Below are positions 27,388-36,411 of a DNA stretch of 64,000 nucleotides, piece by piece. A model generated the notes under the pieces. The model was not told the origin of the DNA. It saw nothing but the letters and a program-made list of their open reading frames with translations, and did no database searches. The translations under genes were made by a program, and so were the position numbers. Position 1 is the first letter of the stretch. Every line of letters begins with the position of its first letter. The DNA comes from Ruminococcus sp. (GTDB lineage Bacteria > Bacillota > Clostridia > Oscillospirales > Ruminococcaceae): positions 1-64,000 of the forward strand of contig SVNW01000001.1 in the NCBI GenBank assembly GCA_015066745.1. The letters run 5' to 3'.

Positions 27388-27433
27388 AACCGTACACCGT
27401 TTCTGTGGGATATTTCAGAAACGGTGTACGGTT
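27388..27433. terminator. hairpin repeat copy B (terminator-like)
   Basis: The same 15-bp stem as copy A (27388-27402 with 27419-27433), with a 16-base loop CTGTGGGATATTTCAG. It ends the first VWA gene on the - strand and lies upstream of the toxin-antitoxin promoter. Confidence 0.85.
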
Positions 27434-27442
27434 TTTGTGGTT

Positions 27443-29026
27443 TTAGCTTTCGGAAACTATTTTTACGAGTTCTGCAAATTCCTGTTTGTACTTGTCGTCG
27501 CTTGTACAATCAAGACTGTAGAGAGTGTTTAAGATGTCATTATATGTAATATTACCTGAATATTTGCTTTCACGCAAGAGCATACCAAATTCGGCAACAC
27601 ATGATGCAAACTGCATATTTTCGGTTGGGAAGTCCGTTATGTGGTCTTTGCCGACAGGGAACTTCAGTATACTGCTTTCGTCAGAATCGGGTTCTTTGTA
27701 GCTTACGCTTACTGTAAGCCATTCGTCTGTAAATTCTGATGCCGGTATTGTTTCTTCTGTCACTTCCGGTTGATATTTTAGTGGGATCTCATTACCAACG
27801 GGAGTTATTTCATAGAGTGCGGTTACAGTGTGTCCTGAACCTATTTCTCCGGCATCTTTTGTGTCATCGTAAAAATCCTGGTCGTTCATAAGTCTGTTTT
27901 CGTATCCTACAAGGCGATATTCGGATACGTACTGAGGGTTGAATTCTACCTGAAATTTTACGTCTTTGGCTATTGTGAAGAGTGTTCCGCCCATTTCTTC
28001 AACAAGAGTTTTACGGGCTTCTGAAATGCTGTCAATATAAGCATAGTTTCCGTTGCCATTGTCTGCGAGAGTTTCCATTTTGTTATCCTTTATATTTCCG
28101 GTGCCAAATCCGAGAACTGAGAGATATACGCCTGTTTCTCTTTTTTCTGTAATGAGCTTTTCAAGTTCGTCAACCGAAGAAACGCCTACGTTAAGATCAC
28201 CGTCGGTTGCAAGGATAACTCTGTTATTACCTCCTTTTATAAAATATTTTTCTGCCAGTTCGTATGCTGTCTGTATGCCTGCCGCGCCGTTCGTAGAACC
28301 GCCTGCTTCAAGTGAATAAAGTGCAGAAGAAATCTCCTCATAATCATTTCCGGGAGTCCCAGTCAGTAAAACAGCGTCATTTCCGGCATATGTTACGATT
28401 GAAACTCTGTCGTTTTCTGTGAGATTTTCGGCAAGCATACAGAATGCTTCAACCATGAGCGGAAGTTTGTCTTCCGAATACATTGAGCCGGATACATCGA
28501 GCAGAAATACTATATTTGACGGAATACGGTCAGTTTCTATTTCCTTACCTTTTACTCCGATTGAAAGCAGTTTGTTACTTGTGTTCCACGGACATTCTGA
28601 CATTTCTGTTGTTACAGAAAAGGCATCATCTGTCGGTGGTGCGTAGTTATAGTCAAAATAGTTTATCATTTCTTCTATTCTGACAGCGTTTTTGTCAGTG
28701 ACTGTGCCGTAATCAGTTATCATTCTTCTGATATTGGCATATGAAGCTGTATCAACATCTGAGGAGAAAGTGGAGAGTGGATTTGTACTTACAGATCTGA
28801 AATCATTTTCGGTGATTTCTGAATACTCTTCAGTATTTGTGATTGTACTGTTGTTTGCAATAAAACCGTCTGCTGTTTCTTCTGTAGCATAATCATAAGC
28901 TATACTGCTGTCAGATTTTATAGAGTTTGTATAACTCATTTCCTGGGACATTTCGTCTCCGCATGAAGTAAATGATGAGATTATAAGGGTTGATATAAGA
29001 GTGCATTTTAAAATATTCTTTTTCAT
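27443..29026 (-). CDS. VWA-domain lipoprotein, copy 1 (YfbK-like)
   Basis: A 527-residue surface lipoprotein: lipobox SFTSC (C22), a ~55-residue polar linker, then a conserved block from NPLSTFSSDVDTASYANIRR (YfbK N-terminal domain), a von Willebrand A domain with MIDAS DVSGS (177-181) and TDGDLNVG, and a C-terminal DUF3520-type region. VWA domains bind partners through a divalent metal. Function of the YfbK group is unknown. It is a near duplicate of the gene upstream (29359-31065), mostly identical after the linker. It has its own promoter and terminator. Confidence 0.88.
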   Translation of the reverse strand: MKKNILKCTLISTLIISSFTSCGDEMSQEMSYTNSIKSDSSIAYDYATEETADGFIANNSTITNTEEYSEITENDFRSVSTNPLSTFSSDVDTASYANIRRMITDYGTVTDKNAVRIEEMINYFDYNYAPPTDDAFSVTTEMSECPWNTSNKLLSIGVKGKEIETDRIPSNIVFLLDVSGSMYSEDKLPLMVEAFCMLAENLTENDRVSIVTYAGNDAVLLTGTPGNDYEEISSALYSLEAGGSTNGAAGIQTAYELAEKYFIKGGNNRVILATDGDLNVGVSSVDELEKLITEKRETGVYLSVLGFGTGNIKDNKMETLADNGNGNYAYIDSISEARKTLVEEMGGTLFTIAKDVKFQVEFNPQYVSEYRLVGYENRLMNDQDFYDDTKDAGEIGSGHTVTALYEITPVGNEIPLKYQPEVTEETIPASEFTDEWLTVSVSYKEPDSDESSILKFPVGKDHITDFPTENMQFASCVAEFGMLLRESKYSGNITYNDILNTLYSLDCTSDDKYKQEFAELVKIVSES

Positions 29027-29058
29027 AGTAAAACATCCTTTCGTATATGTAAATATGT

Positions 29059-29232
29059 TTGATTTCTTTCTATGGTTAAATTATAATATTTGCAACTTTA
29101 AAAATCAATAAAATATGCAAATTGTATATAGTTTGATGCTGGATTGTATTTCAGAGTTAATTTCTATGTAATATTTTTTAAGTGATTTAGCTTTGCTGTA
29201 ATTTTTGTGATATATAATTTTCCTGAGTGTAA
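29059..29232 (-). repeat. duplicated upstream region of VWA copy 1
   Basis: Nearly identical over about 175 bases to 31099-31274 (a handful of substitutions). It shows that the tandem duplication took the promoter and further upstream sequence along with the gene. Confidence 0.88.
29080..29108 (-). promoter_or_regulatory. sigma-A promoter of VWA copy 1
   Basis: On the - strand TTGATT (29103-29108), 17 bases, TATAAT (29080-29085). The same promoter with identical bases occurs before copy 2. Confidence 0.8.
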
Positions 29233-29300
29233 TTAAATTCAGAATGAAAAAGCGTAAATAAATATTACAACATAAATTTGTATACAGTAGAAAAAATATA

Positions 29301-29347
29301 AACCGTATGCCGTTTCCGGTGGGATATTTCAGAAACAGTATACGGTT
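29301..29347. terminator. hairpin repeat copy C (terminator-like)
   Basis: The stem 29301-29315 with 29333-29347 has drifted at two positions from copies A and B (one mismatch, one wobble), but the loop keeps GTGGGATATTTCAG. It ends VWA copy 2. Confidence 0.8.
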
Positions 29348-29358
29348 TATTTCAGGGG

Positions 29359-31065
29359 TTAATTTTCAGAAACTATTTTCACAAGTTCTGTAAATTCTTT
29401 TTTGTACTTGTCGTTGCTTGTGCAATCAAGCCCTTCAAGAGTAGTCAGAATATCGTCATATGTAATATTTCCTGCATATTCGCTTTCACGCAAGAGCATA
29501 CCAAATTCGGCAACACATGATGCAAACTGCATATTTTCAGACGGGAAGTCTGTGATGTGGTCTTTGCCGACAGGGAACTTCAGTATACTGCTTTCGTCAG
29601 AGTCAGGTTCTTTGTAGCTTACGCTTACTGTGAGCCATTCGTCTGTAAATTCTGATGTCGGTGCGGTTTCGTCTGCCTGATATTTGAGCGGTAGTTCACT
29701 GTCAACAGGAACAATTTCATAAAGTGCGGTTACTGTATGTCCTGAACCTATTTCTCCGGCATCTTTGGTGTCATCGTAAAAATCCTGGTCGTTCATGAGT
29801 CTGTTTTCGTATCCTACAAGACGGTATTCGGATACGTACTGAGGATTGAACTCTACCTGAAATTTTACGTCCTTTGCTATTGTGAAGAGTGTTCCGCCCA
29901 TTTCTTCGACAAGAGTTTTACGGGCTTCTGAAATGCTGTCAATGTAAGCATAGTTTCCGTTGCCGTTGTCTGCGAGAGTTTCCATTCTGTTATCCTTTAT
30001 ATTTCCGGTGCCAAATCCGAGAACTGAGAGATATACACCTGATTCTCTTTTTTCTGTAATAAGTTCTTCAAGTTCTTCGACAGAAGAAACACCTACGTTA
30101 AGGTCACCGTCAGTTGCGAGGATAACTCTGTTATTACCTCCTTTTATAAAATATTTTTCTGCAAGTTCGTATGCGGTATTTATACCTGCTGCGCCGTTTG
30201 TAGAACCGCTTGCTTCAAGAGAATGAAGTACAGAGGAAATTTCTGCATATTCATTTCCCAGAGTTCCTGTAAGTAAAACGGCGTCACCTCCTGCATATGT
30301 TACAATTGAAACTCTGTCGTTTTCATTAAGATTTTCAGTAAGCATACAGAACGCCTCAACCATAAGCGGAAGTTTATCATCTGAATACATAGACCCCGAT
30401 ACGTCAAGCAGAAATACTATATTTGACGGAATACGGTCAGTTTCTATTTCCTTGCCTTTTACTCCTATCGAAAGCAGTTTATTACCGGTGTTCCACGGAC
30501 ATTCTGACATTTCTGTTGTTACAGAAAAAGCATCATCTGTCGGTGGTGCGTAGTTATAGTCAAAATAGTTTATCATTTCTTCTATTCTTATTGCATTTGC
30601 ATCATAGACAAAACCATAATCATTGATCATTCTTCTTATAGTTGAATATGACGCAGTGTCAACATCTGAAGAAAAAGTAGAGAGCGGGTTTGCCAAAACG
30701 GATTTGAAAGTATTTTCTATAAATTCTGAGTATTCTTCATTGTAACCATAATAGTCATAAGAACTATCAGGACTTGTTGAATATGATATGTCACTGTCAT
30801 TAGCACTCGTTGAATATGACGCACCGTCATCATACTCAGGTTCTTCCTCATAGCTTGGGGAATTATCATAAGATTCATCAGATTTACTCATCTCTGATTT
30901 GGATTCATCACTATATGTATCTTCAGATTTAGAATCATAAGAATGTGATGGTTCTATTCGTGACAAACCGTTTGCTACAGAATTTTTTGCCTCATCACCA
31001 CATGAAGTAAAAGCTGAGATTAAAAGAGTTGATATAAGTATGCATTTTAAAATATTATTTTTCAT
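29359..31065 (-). CDS. VWA-domain lipoprotein, copy 2 (YfbK-like)
   Basis: A 568-residue paralogue of the downstream gene. Lipobox AFTSC (C22) and the same YfbK N-domain, VWA domain (MIDAS DVSGS) and C-terminal region. The linker between lipid anchor and N-domain is longer and of different composition, rich in Ser, Asp, Glu and Tyr, with repeats such as SKSEMSKSDES and SYSTSANDSDISYSTS. The two catalytic-size domains are almost unchanged, so only the surface stalk has diverged. Probably a recent tandem duplication; a shared ancestral role at the cell surface is inferred. Confidence 0.88.
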   Translation of the reverse strand: MKNNILKCILISTLLISAFTSCGDEAKNSVANGLSRIEPSHSYDSKSEDTYSDESKSEMSKSDESYDNSPSYEEEPEYDDGASYSTSANDSDISYSTSPDSSYDYYGYNEEYSEFIENTFKSVLANPLSTFSSDVDTASYSTIRRMINDYGFVYDANAIRIEEMINYFDYNYAPPTDDAFSVTTEMSECPWNTGNKLLSIGVKGKEIETDRIPSNIVFLLDVSGSMYSDDKLPLMVEAFCMLTENLNENDRVSIVTYAGGDAVLLTGTLGNEYAEISSVLHSLEASGSTNGAAGINTAYELAEKYFIKGGNNRVILATDGDLNVGVSSVEELEELITEKRESGVYLSVLGFGTGNIKDNRMETLADNGNGNYAYIDSISEARKTLVEEMGGTLFTIAKDVKFQVEFNPQYVSEYRLVGYENRLMNDQDFYDDTKDAGEIGSGHTVTALYEIVPVDSELPLKYQADETAPTSEFTDEWLTVSVSYKEPDSDESSILKFPVGKDHITDFPSENMQFASCVAEFGMLLRESEYAGNITYDDILTTLEGLDCTSNDKYKKEFTELVKIVSEN

Positions 31066-31098
31066 AATATAACCATCCTTTCAAGTATGTAAAAATAA

Positions 31099-31274
31099 TT
31101 GATTTGTTTCTATGGTTAAATTATAATATTTGCAACTTTAAAAATCAATAAAATATGCAAATTGTATATAGTTTGATGTTGGATTGTATTTCAGAGTTAA
31201 TTTTTATGTAATATTTTTTAAGTGATTTAGTTTGACTGTAATTTTTTTGATATAAAATTTTCCTGAGTGTAATA
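31099..31274 (-). repeat. duplicated upstream region of VWA copy 2
   Basis: Partner of 29059-29232; similarity stops at about 31275 shortly before the divergent DUF3810 gene. Confidence 0.85.
31120..31148 (-). promoter_or_regulatory. sigma-A promoter of VWA copy 2
   Basis: TTGATT (31143-31148), 17 bases, TATAAT (31120-31125) on the - strand, the duplicate of the promoter at 29080-29108. Confidence 0.8.
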
Positions 31275-31377
31275 TACTCTTTTGTGAAAATGCTTGATTG
31301 TATGAGTTGAATAATGTTATAATATGTACAGAATATTTTATTGTTCTTAAAGGAAAGTAATGAGGAGAGAAATTATT

Positions 31378-32610
31378 ATGAGAAAAAAATCACGCACTTT
31401 CTGGGTAGTTATTATACTGCTTATACTGACATTTCTTATGTGGCTTATGACACTTTCGCCGTCTGTCTGTGACTGGTATACCGATAATATATACCGTTAT
31501 ATCGCTGATGGTATAGGATTTGTAAGTGCCCTTGTCCCGTTTGCAATCGGAGAAATAATGATGTATCTTGGTGTAGTTTTAGTTGTTCTGTCCGTTGTAT
31601 TTCTTATTCTTCTGATATTTTTACGTAAAAAACAGAAATACCGTAGTTTCTGTAAAGGTTTCTATAAAGCACTGCTGGTTGCTTTTACGGCTCTTGTGTT
31701 TGTATATATGCCTACATGGTATGTACCTTTTTGCGGAACCGTGCTTGGAAAAGGCGAATCTGAGCAGAGAAAGGTATATAAAGATGAAGAAGTTATGGCA
31801 CTTTATACTTATATTGTAAAAGGTGCAAATCAGGCTGCAGAAGAAATAGAAATTTCACAAGACGGCAAAGTTACGTTTCCGACAAAAGAAGAGTATATGG
31901 AACTGATAGAAACGGCTATGCGTGATTCATCTGACGAGTTTTCAAGACTTGATAAATATTATCCGGAGTTAAAGGTAGCTTTTTGTTCTGATATTCTTGA
32001 AAGAATGAATATCGGAGGATATACATATCCTTTTACAATGGAAATGACATATTCAAAATACGTCGGACCGCTTCATATGCCTGTATTGTTATCACATGAA
32101 ATGTGTCATCATATGGGATACTACAAGGAAAGTGAAGCTAATTTTATTTCGCAGCTTACACTTAGCAGAAGCGAAAATCCTTATCTTCGTTTATCGGCTT
32201 TTCTTTCTATGTATGACTGGATTTATAGTGATTACTGGACTATAACTGATAGAATACATGCTGAACTTGAAAATAATGGTTCAATTCCATCTTTTGATTA
32301 TATCATGAGCTTACCAAAAGAAGAACGAAAAAAAGCCTTTGAATTACGAGAACAGGTGTTTATTGAATTGTTTGGAGAAATTGTGTATTTAAGTGAAAAA
32401 GTATATATGATAGATAATCAATCTGATGAAATAGAAGAACAGGTATACGAAAGCGATTCACATCCTATTGATAATCTGCCTTCTGTAAATGAAGCTATAG
32501 AAACAACGGCTGATTTTGGCTGGAAGACGCAGGCGGATATTCTCAAAGAAAATAATTATGACGGAGTTGTTCTGTTGTTGTTGCAGTATTTTGAAGGGAA
32601 ACTCTATTGA
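31378..32610 (+). CDS. DUF3810 membrane protein with an HExxH motif
   Basis: About 410 residues. Three hydrophobic segments near the N-terminus (about 8-26, 52-82, 97-117), then a large extracytoplasmic domain holding LLSHEMCHHMGYYKESEANF (HEMCH about 240-244), a zinc-protease-like motif with a downstream Glu. DUF3810 proteins are common in Bacillota and Bacteroidota without assigned role; a membrane-bound metallopeptidase is plausible. The start is set at ATG 31378, 10 bases after GGAG, rather than ATG 31360. A weak promoter (TTGATT 31294, TATAAT 31318, 18-base spacer) precedes it. Confidence 0.82.
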   Translation: MRKKSRTFWVVIILLILTFLMWLMTLSPSVCDWYTDNIYRYIADGIGFVSALVPFAIGEIMMYLGVVLVVLSVVFLILLIFLRKKQKYRSFCKGFYKALLVAFTALVFVYMPTWYVPFCGTVLGKGESEQRKVYKDEEVMALYTYIVKGANQAAEEIEISQDGKVTFPTKEEYMELIETAMRDSSDEFSRLDKYYPELKVAFCSDILERMNIGGYTYPFTMEMTYSKYVGPLHMPVLLSHEMCHHMGYYKESEANFISQLTLSRSENPYLRLSAFLSMYDWIYSDYWTITDRIHAELENNGSIPSFDYIMSLPKEERKKAFELREQVFIELFGEIVYLSEKVYMIDNQSDEIEEQVYESDSHPIDNLPSVNEAIETTADFGWKTQADILKENNYDGVVLLLLQYFEGKLY

Positions 32611-32646
32611 TGATGTACTTTTGATATTTAAATTTCGTAAATTAAT

Positions 32647-32676
32647 AGCCATCACTTCAAGTGGTGGCTTGTTTTT
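32647..32676 (+). terminator. intrinsic terminator of the DUF3810 gene
   Basis: AGCCATCAC pairs with GTGGTGGCT over a 5-base loop and is followed by TGTTTTTTG. A second small stem (GCACAG 32695-32700 with CTGTGC 32708-32713) overlaps the end of the convergent nucleotidyltransferase gene and would serve that gene. Confidence 0.82.
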
Positions 32677-32704
32677 TGCTTTATAATAAAAAAAGCACAG
32701 TTTT

Positions 32705-33475
32705 TCACTGTGCAATTTCATTTATAAAAAATTCATTCAGTAAGTCCCAGCTTTTATATTCTCTTCTCTGAAGACTTTCCATTACCTTGTCGATCTCTTC
32801 AATATGCTGACGCAAAAACTCATCAATATCCCTGACCGGTGCTATTTCTGCCTTTTCGGGATTATTCATTTTTATATCGAGAAGGTAGTCGAGTGAGGGA
32901 AGGAGATTATCGGGGAGCATTGTTTTTGTGAGTTCGCTAAACAGAACAGGTGGAGGAGTCTGGTGTTCGAGTACCCATAGACAAGCAAGAACAGGTCTTA
33001 AAGCATAGAAATATTTTTTTGGGTGTATTTTTTCACCTGACAGATATATCTTCATATTATTACGGGCTGTATTCAAATAATGATATACAGTGTTTTTTAC
33101 GGAAAAATATTCATTTAAAACAGGTTTTATTTTATCGGTAAAATCTGTTTTGTAATAGCATAAAGGAGAGTTTATCCATTCAAATAATGTAGGATTTGAT
33201 TTAAAAAGAAGTTTCAGAGTCTTATCAAGGTCCCAGCCGTTTACATCCCATGTATCATCAACCGGAAGCTCTATTACATCACGGTCTGTATTTAGTTTCA
33301 GATATTCATTTTTCGGACGTTTGTAGATAAATCTTACATCAAAGTCACTGTCAGGCGAAGCAAATCCCCACGCTCTGCTACCTGATTCTACTGCAAGAAG
33401 AATGGTTACATTGTATTCTTTTTCGATTTCATGAAGTTTTTTTGGAACAAGTATGTTCATTTCCTGTTGTGTCAT
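32705..33475 (-). CDS. predicted nucleotidyltransferase (YcgL-like, pol-beta superfamily)
   Basis: A 256-residue protein. The nucleotidyltransferase motif ESGSRAWGFASPDSDFDVRF (about 28-47) gives the GSR...DxD pattern that binds two metals. FEWINSPL, YFYALRPVLACLWVLE and the C-terminal helices match the clostridial YcgL group. The nucleotide transferred and target are unknown. It stands alone, with a small hairpin at its 3' end. Confidence 0.85.
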   Translation of the reverse strand: MTQQEMNILVPKKLHEIEKEYNVTILLAVESGSRAWGFASPDSDFDVRFIYKRPKNEYLKLNTDRDVIELPVDDTWDVNGWDLDKTLKLLFKSNPTLFEWINSPLCYYKTDFTDKIKPVLNEYFSVKNTVYHYLNTARNNMKIYLSGEKIHPKKYFYALRPVLACLWVLEHQTPPPVLFSELTKTMLPDNLLPSLDYLLDIKMNNPEKAEIAPVRDIDEFLRQHIEEIDKVMESLQRREYKSWDLLNEFFINEIAQ

Positions 33476-33567
33476 AAAAGTGCTCCTTTTGAATTATATT
33501 GTACGATAATTGTAACACATCACACAACTAATTGCAAATTATTTATATTATTTTTTTGTGAATTTTG

Positions 33568-33597
33568 TTGACAAGATACTGTTAAAACGGTTATAAT
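33568..33597 (+). promoter_or_regulatory. sigma-A promoter of the small-protein/M48 operon
   Basis: TTGACA (33568-33573), 18 bases, TATAAT (33592-33597); AGGAGG and the first ATG follow at 33641 and 33655. Confidence 0.78.
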
Positions 33598-33654
33598 TTT
33601 TTTAGTATCATAAAATAATGAAACTATTATCAAAAGAATCAGGAGGACAATGAT

Positions 33655-33807
33655 ATGAATTTTTTGAAGCATTTGCAGAACATTGATGACATTATCAAAA
33701 AGGCAGAGCATGAAAAAAAGAAAGAAGAACTTTTTGGAGCTAAAAAGGAAAGTGCAGAAGAACTGTACATAAAAAGTTGCGGTGTAGACGAGGAGGACAA
33801 CAAATGA
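33655..33807 (+). CDS. small charged protein coupled to the M48 peptidase gene
   Basis: A 50-residue open frame, below usual gene-finder limits. It has a strong AGGAGG (33641-33646), 8 bases before its ATG, and its stop overlaps the next start as ATGA (33804-33807). It reads MNFLKHLQNIDDIIKKAEHE, then a Lys/Glu-rich helix and an acidic end; no signal peptide or membrane segment. The placement under a consensus promoter and the coupling argue for a real gene. Function unknown; a chaperone, inhibitor or adaptor for the peptidase is a guess. Confidence 0.7.
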   Translation: MNFLKHLQNIDDIIKKAEHEKKKEELFGAKKESAEELYIKSCGVDEEDNK

Positions 33808-35183
33808 ATATGACAGCTGTACTCATTGCTGCTGTATCAAAGGTAGTATCACTTGATGAGCTTTATGATATAGCAGAATATTATAACTATTTCGGTGAAT
33901 TTTCAGAAAAAAACCTTGATGATATTCTCGCAAAAAACAAGATATCTGAAAATCAGGCAGCACTTATTTATCACTACTGTTATCTGTACTGTAAGCTTAC
34001 AATGCAGGAAACAACACCGTTAAATAAGCTTATAAAGGCATTTTCACTTCCAAATTCCATTGCTGTAAACAGTATGAATGTTATAAACAAAAAGAGAATT
34101 CAGTTTATACTTGATGAATTTGCAAGTAAAGGAAGATCGGCTCATGATATTTTCATGAACAATGAAAGTTATATAACCGATATGCTTGAACAAGCGGTAA
34201 TGCAGCCACTTTATCAGGACAAGAAAATATTTACAAATATTTCTTCGAGTGAGTATGAGCATCCGACAGACAGGGCTTATCTTGACAATCTTAATACAAA
34301 TAAGGTTATAGAGAAGATAATGAAACTGTACTCCGAATACAATTTTGAGCGACTTGTAACAGTACAGTACACCGGTTCAAATATACGTGTAACCGAAAAA
34401 AATCTTCCTTATCTTTATAATGCACTGAAAACCGTATGCGAGGTTCTTGACGTAAAGGAGATGCCACCGCTCTATGTGGCTCCCGGTTCACTTAATGCCT
34501 GCACTATAGGTTCGTCAAAGCCTATAATAGTTATTTCGGGAATATGTCTGAGTCTGCTTACATATGATGAACTTCTCTTTATACTCGGTCATGAAGTCGG
34601 TCATATCAAGAGTCAGCATGTGCTTTATCACTCTATAGGAAATTTTATTCCGTATATTGCCAATATAGTGGGGAACCTTACACTCGGAATAGGGGAAATA
34701 GCTGTAAAAGGTGTTGTTCTGTTACTTTACCGCTGGTACAGGATGTCTGAACTTACCGCCGACAGAGCAGGACTTCTTGCGTGTCAAAATATTGATGCCG
34801 CTATCACCGTCATGGCAAAACTGTCAGGATATCCACCGAGTCACTATGATGAAATAGATAATAAACTCTTCCTTGAACAGGCAGTAGAGTTTGAAAACTT
34901 CGATAACAATCTCTTTGATAAGCTTATGAAACTTTTCAGTGTACTCTACAAAAATCACCCATGGACAGTTATGCGTGCAAAAGAGTTGCGTACATGGTAT
35001 GATAACGGTGAGTACAGCAAGATATACAACGTAAATGAAAGAAGAAAAGCCGAACGCAAACCCGATAAGATATTGTCTTCACTTTTTGATAAAGATGTAT
35101 ATTGTTCTCATTGCGGTAAGAGAATCTCCACTTCATCACGATTCTGTGAATACTGCGGTAAGGAAAATCTGTACAGAAAATAG
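33804..35183 (+). CDS. M48-family metallopeptidase with C-terminal zinc ribbon
   Basis: 459 residues from ATG 33804. A ~180-residue helical N-terminal region precedes the peptidase domain, whose motif LGHEVGHIKSQH gives HEVGH at 263-267 and whose third metal ligand is likely in ELTADRAG. A hydrophobic stretch follows the motif (FIPYIANIVGNLTLGIGEIA). The C-terminus is a rubredoxin-like zinc ribbon, CxxC at 434/437 and 448/451. M48 members such as HtpX degrade membrane proteins. The long N-terminal region and the ribbon are extra to HtpX. AGGAGG inside the preceding small gene supplies the ribosome site. Confidence 0.9.
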   Translation: MNMTAVLIAAVSKVVSLDELYDIAEYYNYFGEFSEKNLDDILAKNKISENQAALIYHYCYLYCKLTMQETTPLNKLIKAFSLPNSIAVNSMNVINKKRIQFILDEFASKGRSAHDIFMNNESYITDMLEQAVMQPLYQDKKIFTNISSSEYEHPTDRAYLDNLNTNKVIEKIMKLYSEYNFERLVTVQYTGSNIRVTEKNLPYLYNALKTVCEVLDVKEMPPLYVAPGSLNACTIGSSKPIIVISGICLSLLTYDELLFILGHEVGHIKSQHVLYHSIGNFIPYIANIVGNLTLGIGEIAVKGVVLLLYRWYRMSELTADRAGLLACQNIDAAITVMAKLSGYPPSHYDEIDNKLFLEQAVEFENFDNNLFDKLMKLFSVLYKNHPWTVMRAKELRTWYDNGEYSKIYNVNERRKAERKPDKILSSLFDKDVYCSHCGKRISTSSRFCEYCGKENLYRK

Positions 35184-35192
35184 TTATGGTAA

Positions 35193-35813
35193 ATGCTTAT
35201 GAAAAAAGCAGATTTAATTTATAATATTTCGATCGGAATAGCTTTAATAGGTGAATTGTTTTTTCATATAACAGACATCACATATTATATAAACGGCATA
35301 GAAAAATGGGCAGTACCATTTATGTATTCCGGAATTCTTTTTATTACAGTACTGATATCAAGAAGAATCATAAAGAAAAGAGAAACAGGGCACAATAACA
35401 GAAAATCTCTTTTAACGTTTCTGGCTTGTGCGATTTTGTTCAAAGATTGCTTTTTCCCGTTTTTATATACTGAAGAAGGAAAAGTATGCAATCCTTCGTA
35501 TGACGGAAAAACTATTATCATAGAGTACGATAATCCTATACATCTGTCTACTGTAAAAATAAAACGTCCTGTTGCATTTTTATTTTCAAAAGATATCATA
35601 GATGGCGTTACTATAACTGATGGTGTCGCCGACGCAGAAATAAAATGGGCAGAAGACAGAAAAATCTATGTAAAACTTTATTGTGAGCTTAAAGAAGTAT
35701 GTGTGTGTTATTGCGTTGATGAGAAATATAAAGCGGAAGAAATAACACTTGAACAATATGATTCAAAGCAAGCGATAGAAATACAGAATGTTCATTATCA
35801 TGATGTACATTAA
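35193..35813 (+). CDS. membrane protein of unknown function, third gene of the M48 operon
   Basis: A 206-residue protein with three hydrophobic segments (about 10-30, 38-56, 70-88) and a ~115-residue beta-rich domain outside or inside the membrane with TIIIEYDNPIHLSTVKIKRP. It starts 9 bases after the peptidase stop; a second ATG two codons in is possible, and neither has a strong ribosome site. No family recognised. Operon position suggests a link with the peptidase. Confidence 0.6.
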   Translation: MLMKKADLIYNISIGIALIGELFFHITDITYYINGIEKWAVPFMYSGILFITVLISRRIIKKRETGHNNRKSLLTFLACAILFKDCFFPFLYTEEGKVCNPSYDGKTIIIEYDNPIHLSTVKIKRPVAFLFSKDIIDGVTITDGVADAEIKWAEDRKIYVKLYCELKEVCVCYCVDEKYKAEEITLEQYDSKQAIEIQNVHYHDVH

Positions 35814-35819
35814 AAAACA

Positions 35820-35844
35820 GAGGCTGTTCGCAAAGAACAGCCTC
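35820..35844. terminator. intrinsic terminator
   Basis: GAGGCTGTTC/GAACAGCCTC with a 5-base loop, A-run before and T-rich tract after, between convergent operons. Confidence 0.85.
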
Positions 35845-35852
35845 AAATTTAT

Positions 35853-36332
35853 TTAGTCAAGCACTATATCAGCAAAACTTCCCCTTATAGCATCTACAAG
35901 TTCTGACGGAGAAAGTTGTATCTGTGTACCTATTCTGCCACCGCTTATATAAAACAGTGAAAGGTTTTCTGCTGTATTGTGAACAACAGTAACGAACTGC
36001 TTTTTCATTCCTATAGGAGTACAGCCACCTCTCACATATCCTGTGATCTTGGTAATATCCTTAACGGCTATAAGTTCAACAGATTTTTCTCCAACGCTTT
36101 TTGCCGCCTTTTTCATATCAAGCTCAAGAAGTACAGGTATCAGAAAACAGTAGTAGTTTCCGCTTTTGCCTTGTGCTACAAGAGTTTTAAAAGTTTCCTC
36201 TTCTGGCTGTCCGAGTTTGCGTGCAACAGTGGCACCGTCAATAAACTCAGGGCAGTCGTATACTGTTATTTCGTAGTTGATCTTATTTTTATCAAGAAAA
36301 CGCATTGCGTTTGTTTTTAGTTCCTTAGCCAT
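35853..36332 (-). CDS. ybaK: YbaK/EbsC-type aminoacyl-tRNA deacylase
   Basis: A 159-residue editing enzyme of the YbaK family that hydrolyses mischarged Cys-tRNA(Pro). It has KNKINYEITVYDCPEFIDG, ETFKTLVAQGKSGNYYCFLIP (catalytic-lysine strand) and GYVRGGCTPIGMKKQFVTVV, all typical. Full length. Transcribed toward the terminator at 35820. Confidence 0.93.
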   Translation of the reverse strand: MAKELKTNAMRFLDKNKINYEITVYDCPEFIDGATVARKLGQPEEETFKTLVAQGKSGNYYCFLIPVLLELDMKKAAKSVGEKSVELIAVKDITKITGYVRGGCTPIGMKKQFVTVVHNTAENLSLFYISGGRIGTQIQLSPSELVDAIRGSFADIVLD

Positions 36333-36411
36333 AGTATCTCCTTGTATAACTTAAAATTTTACGGACTAATCATAACATATTTGAGTTATAAAGTCAAGGA
36401 GAAAGTACCTG

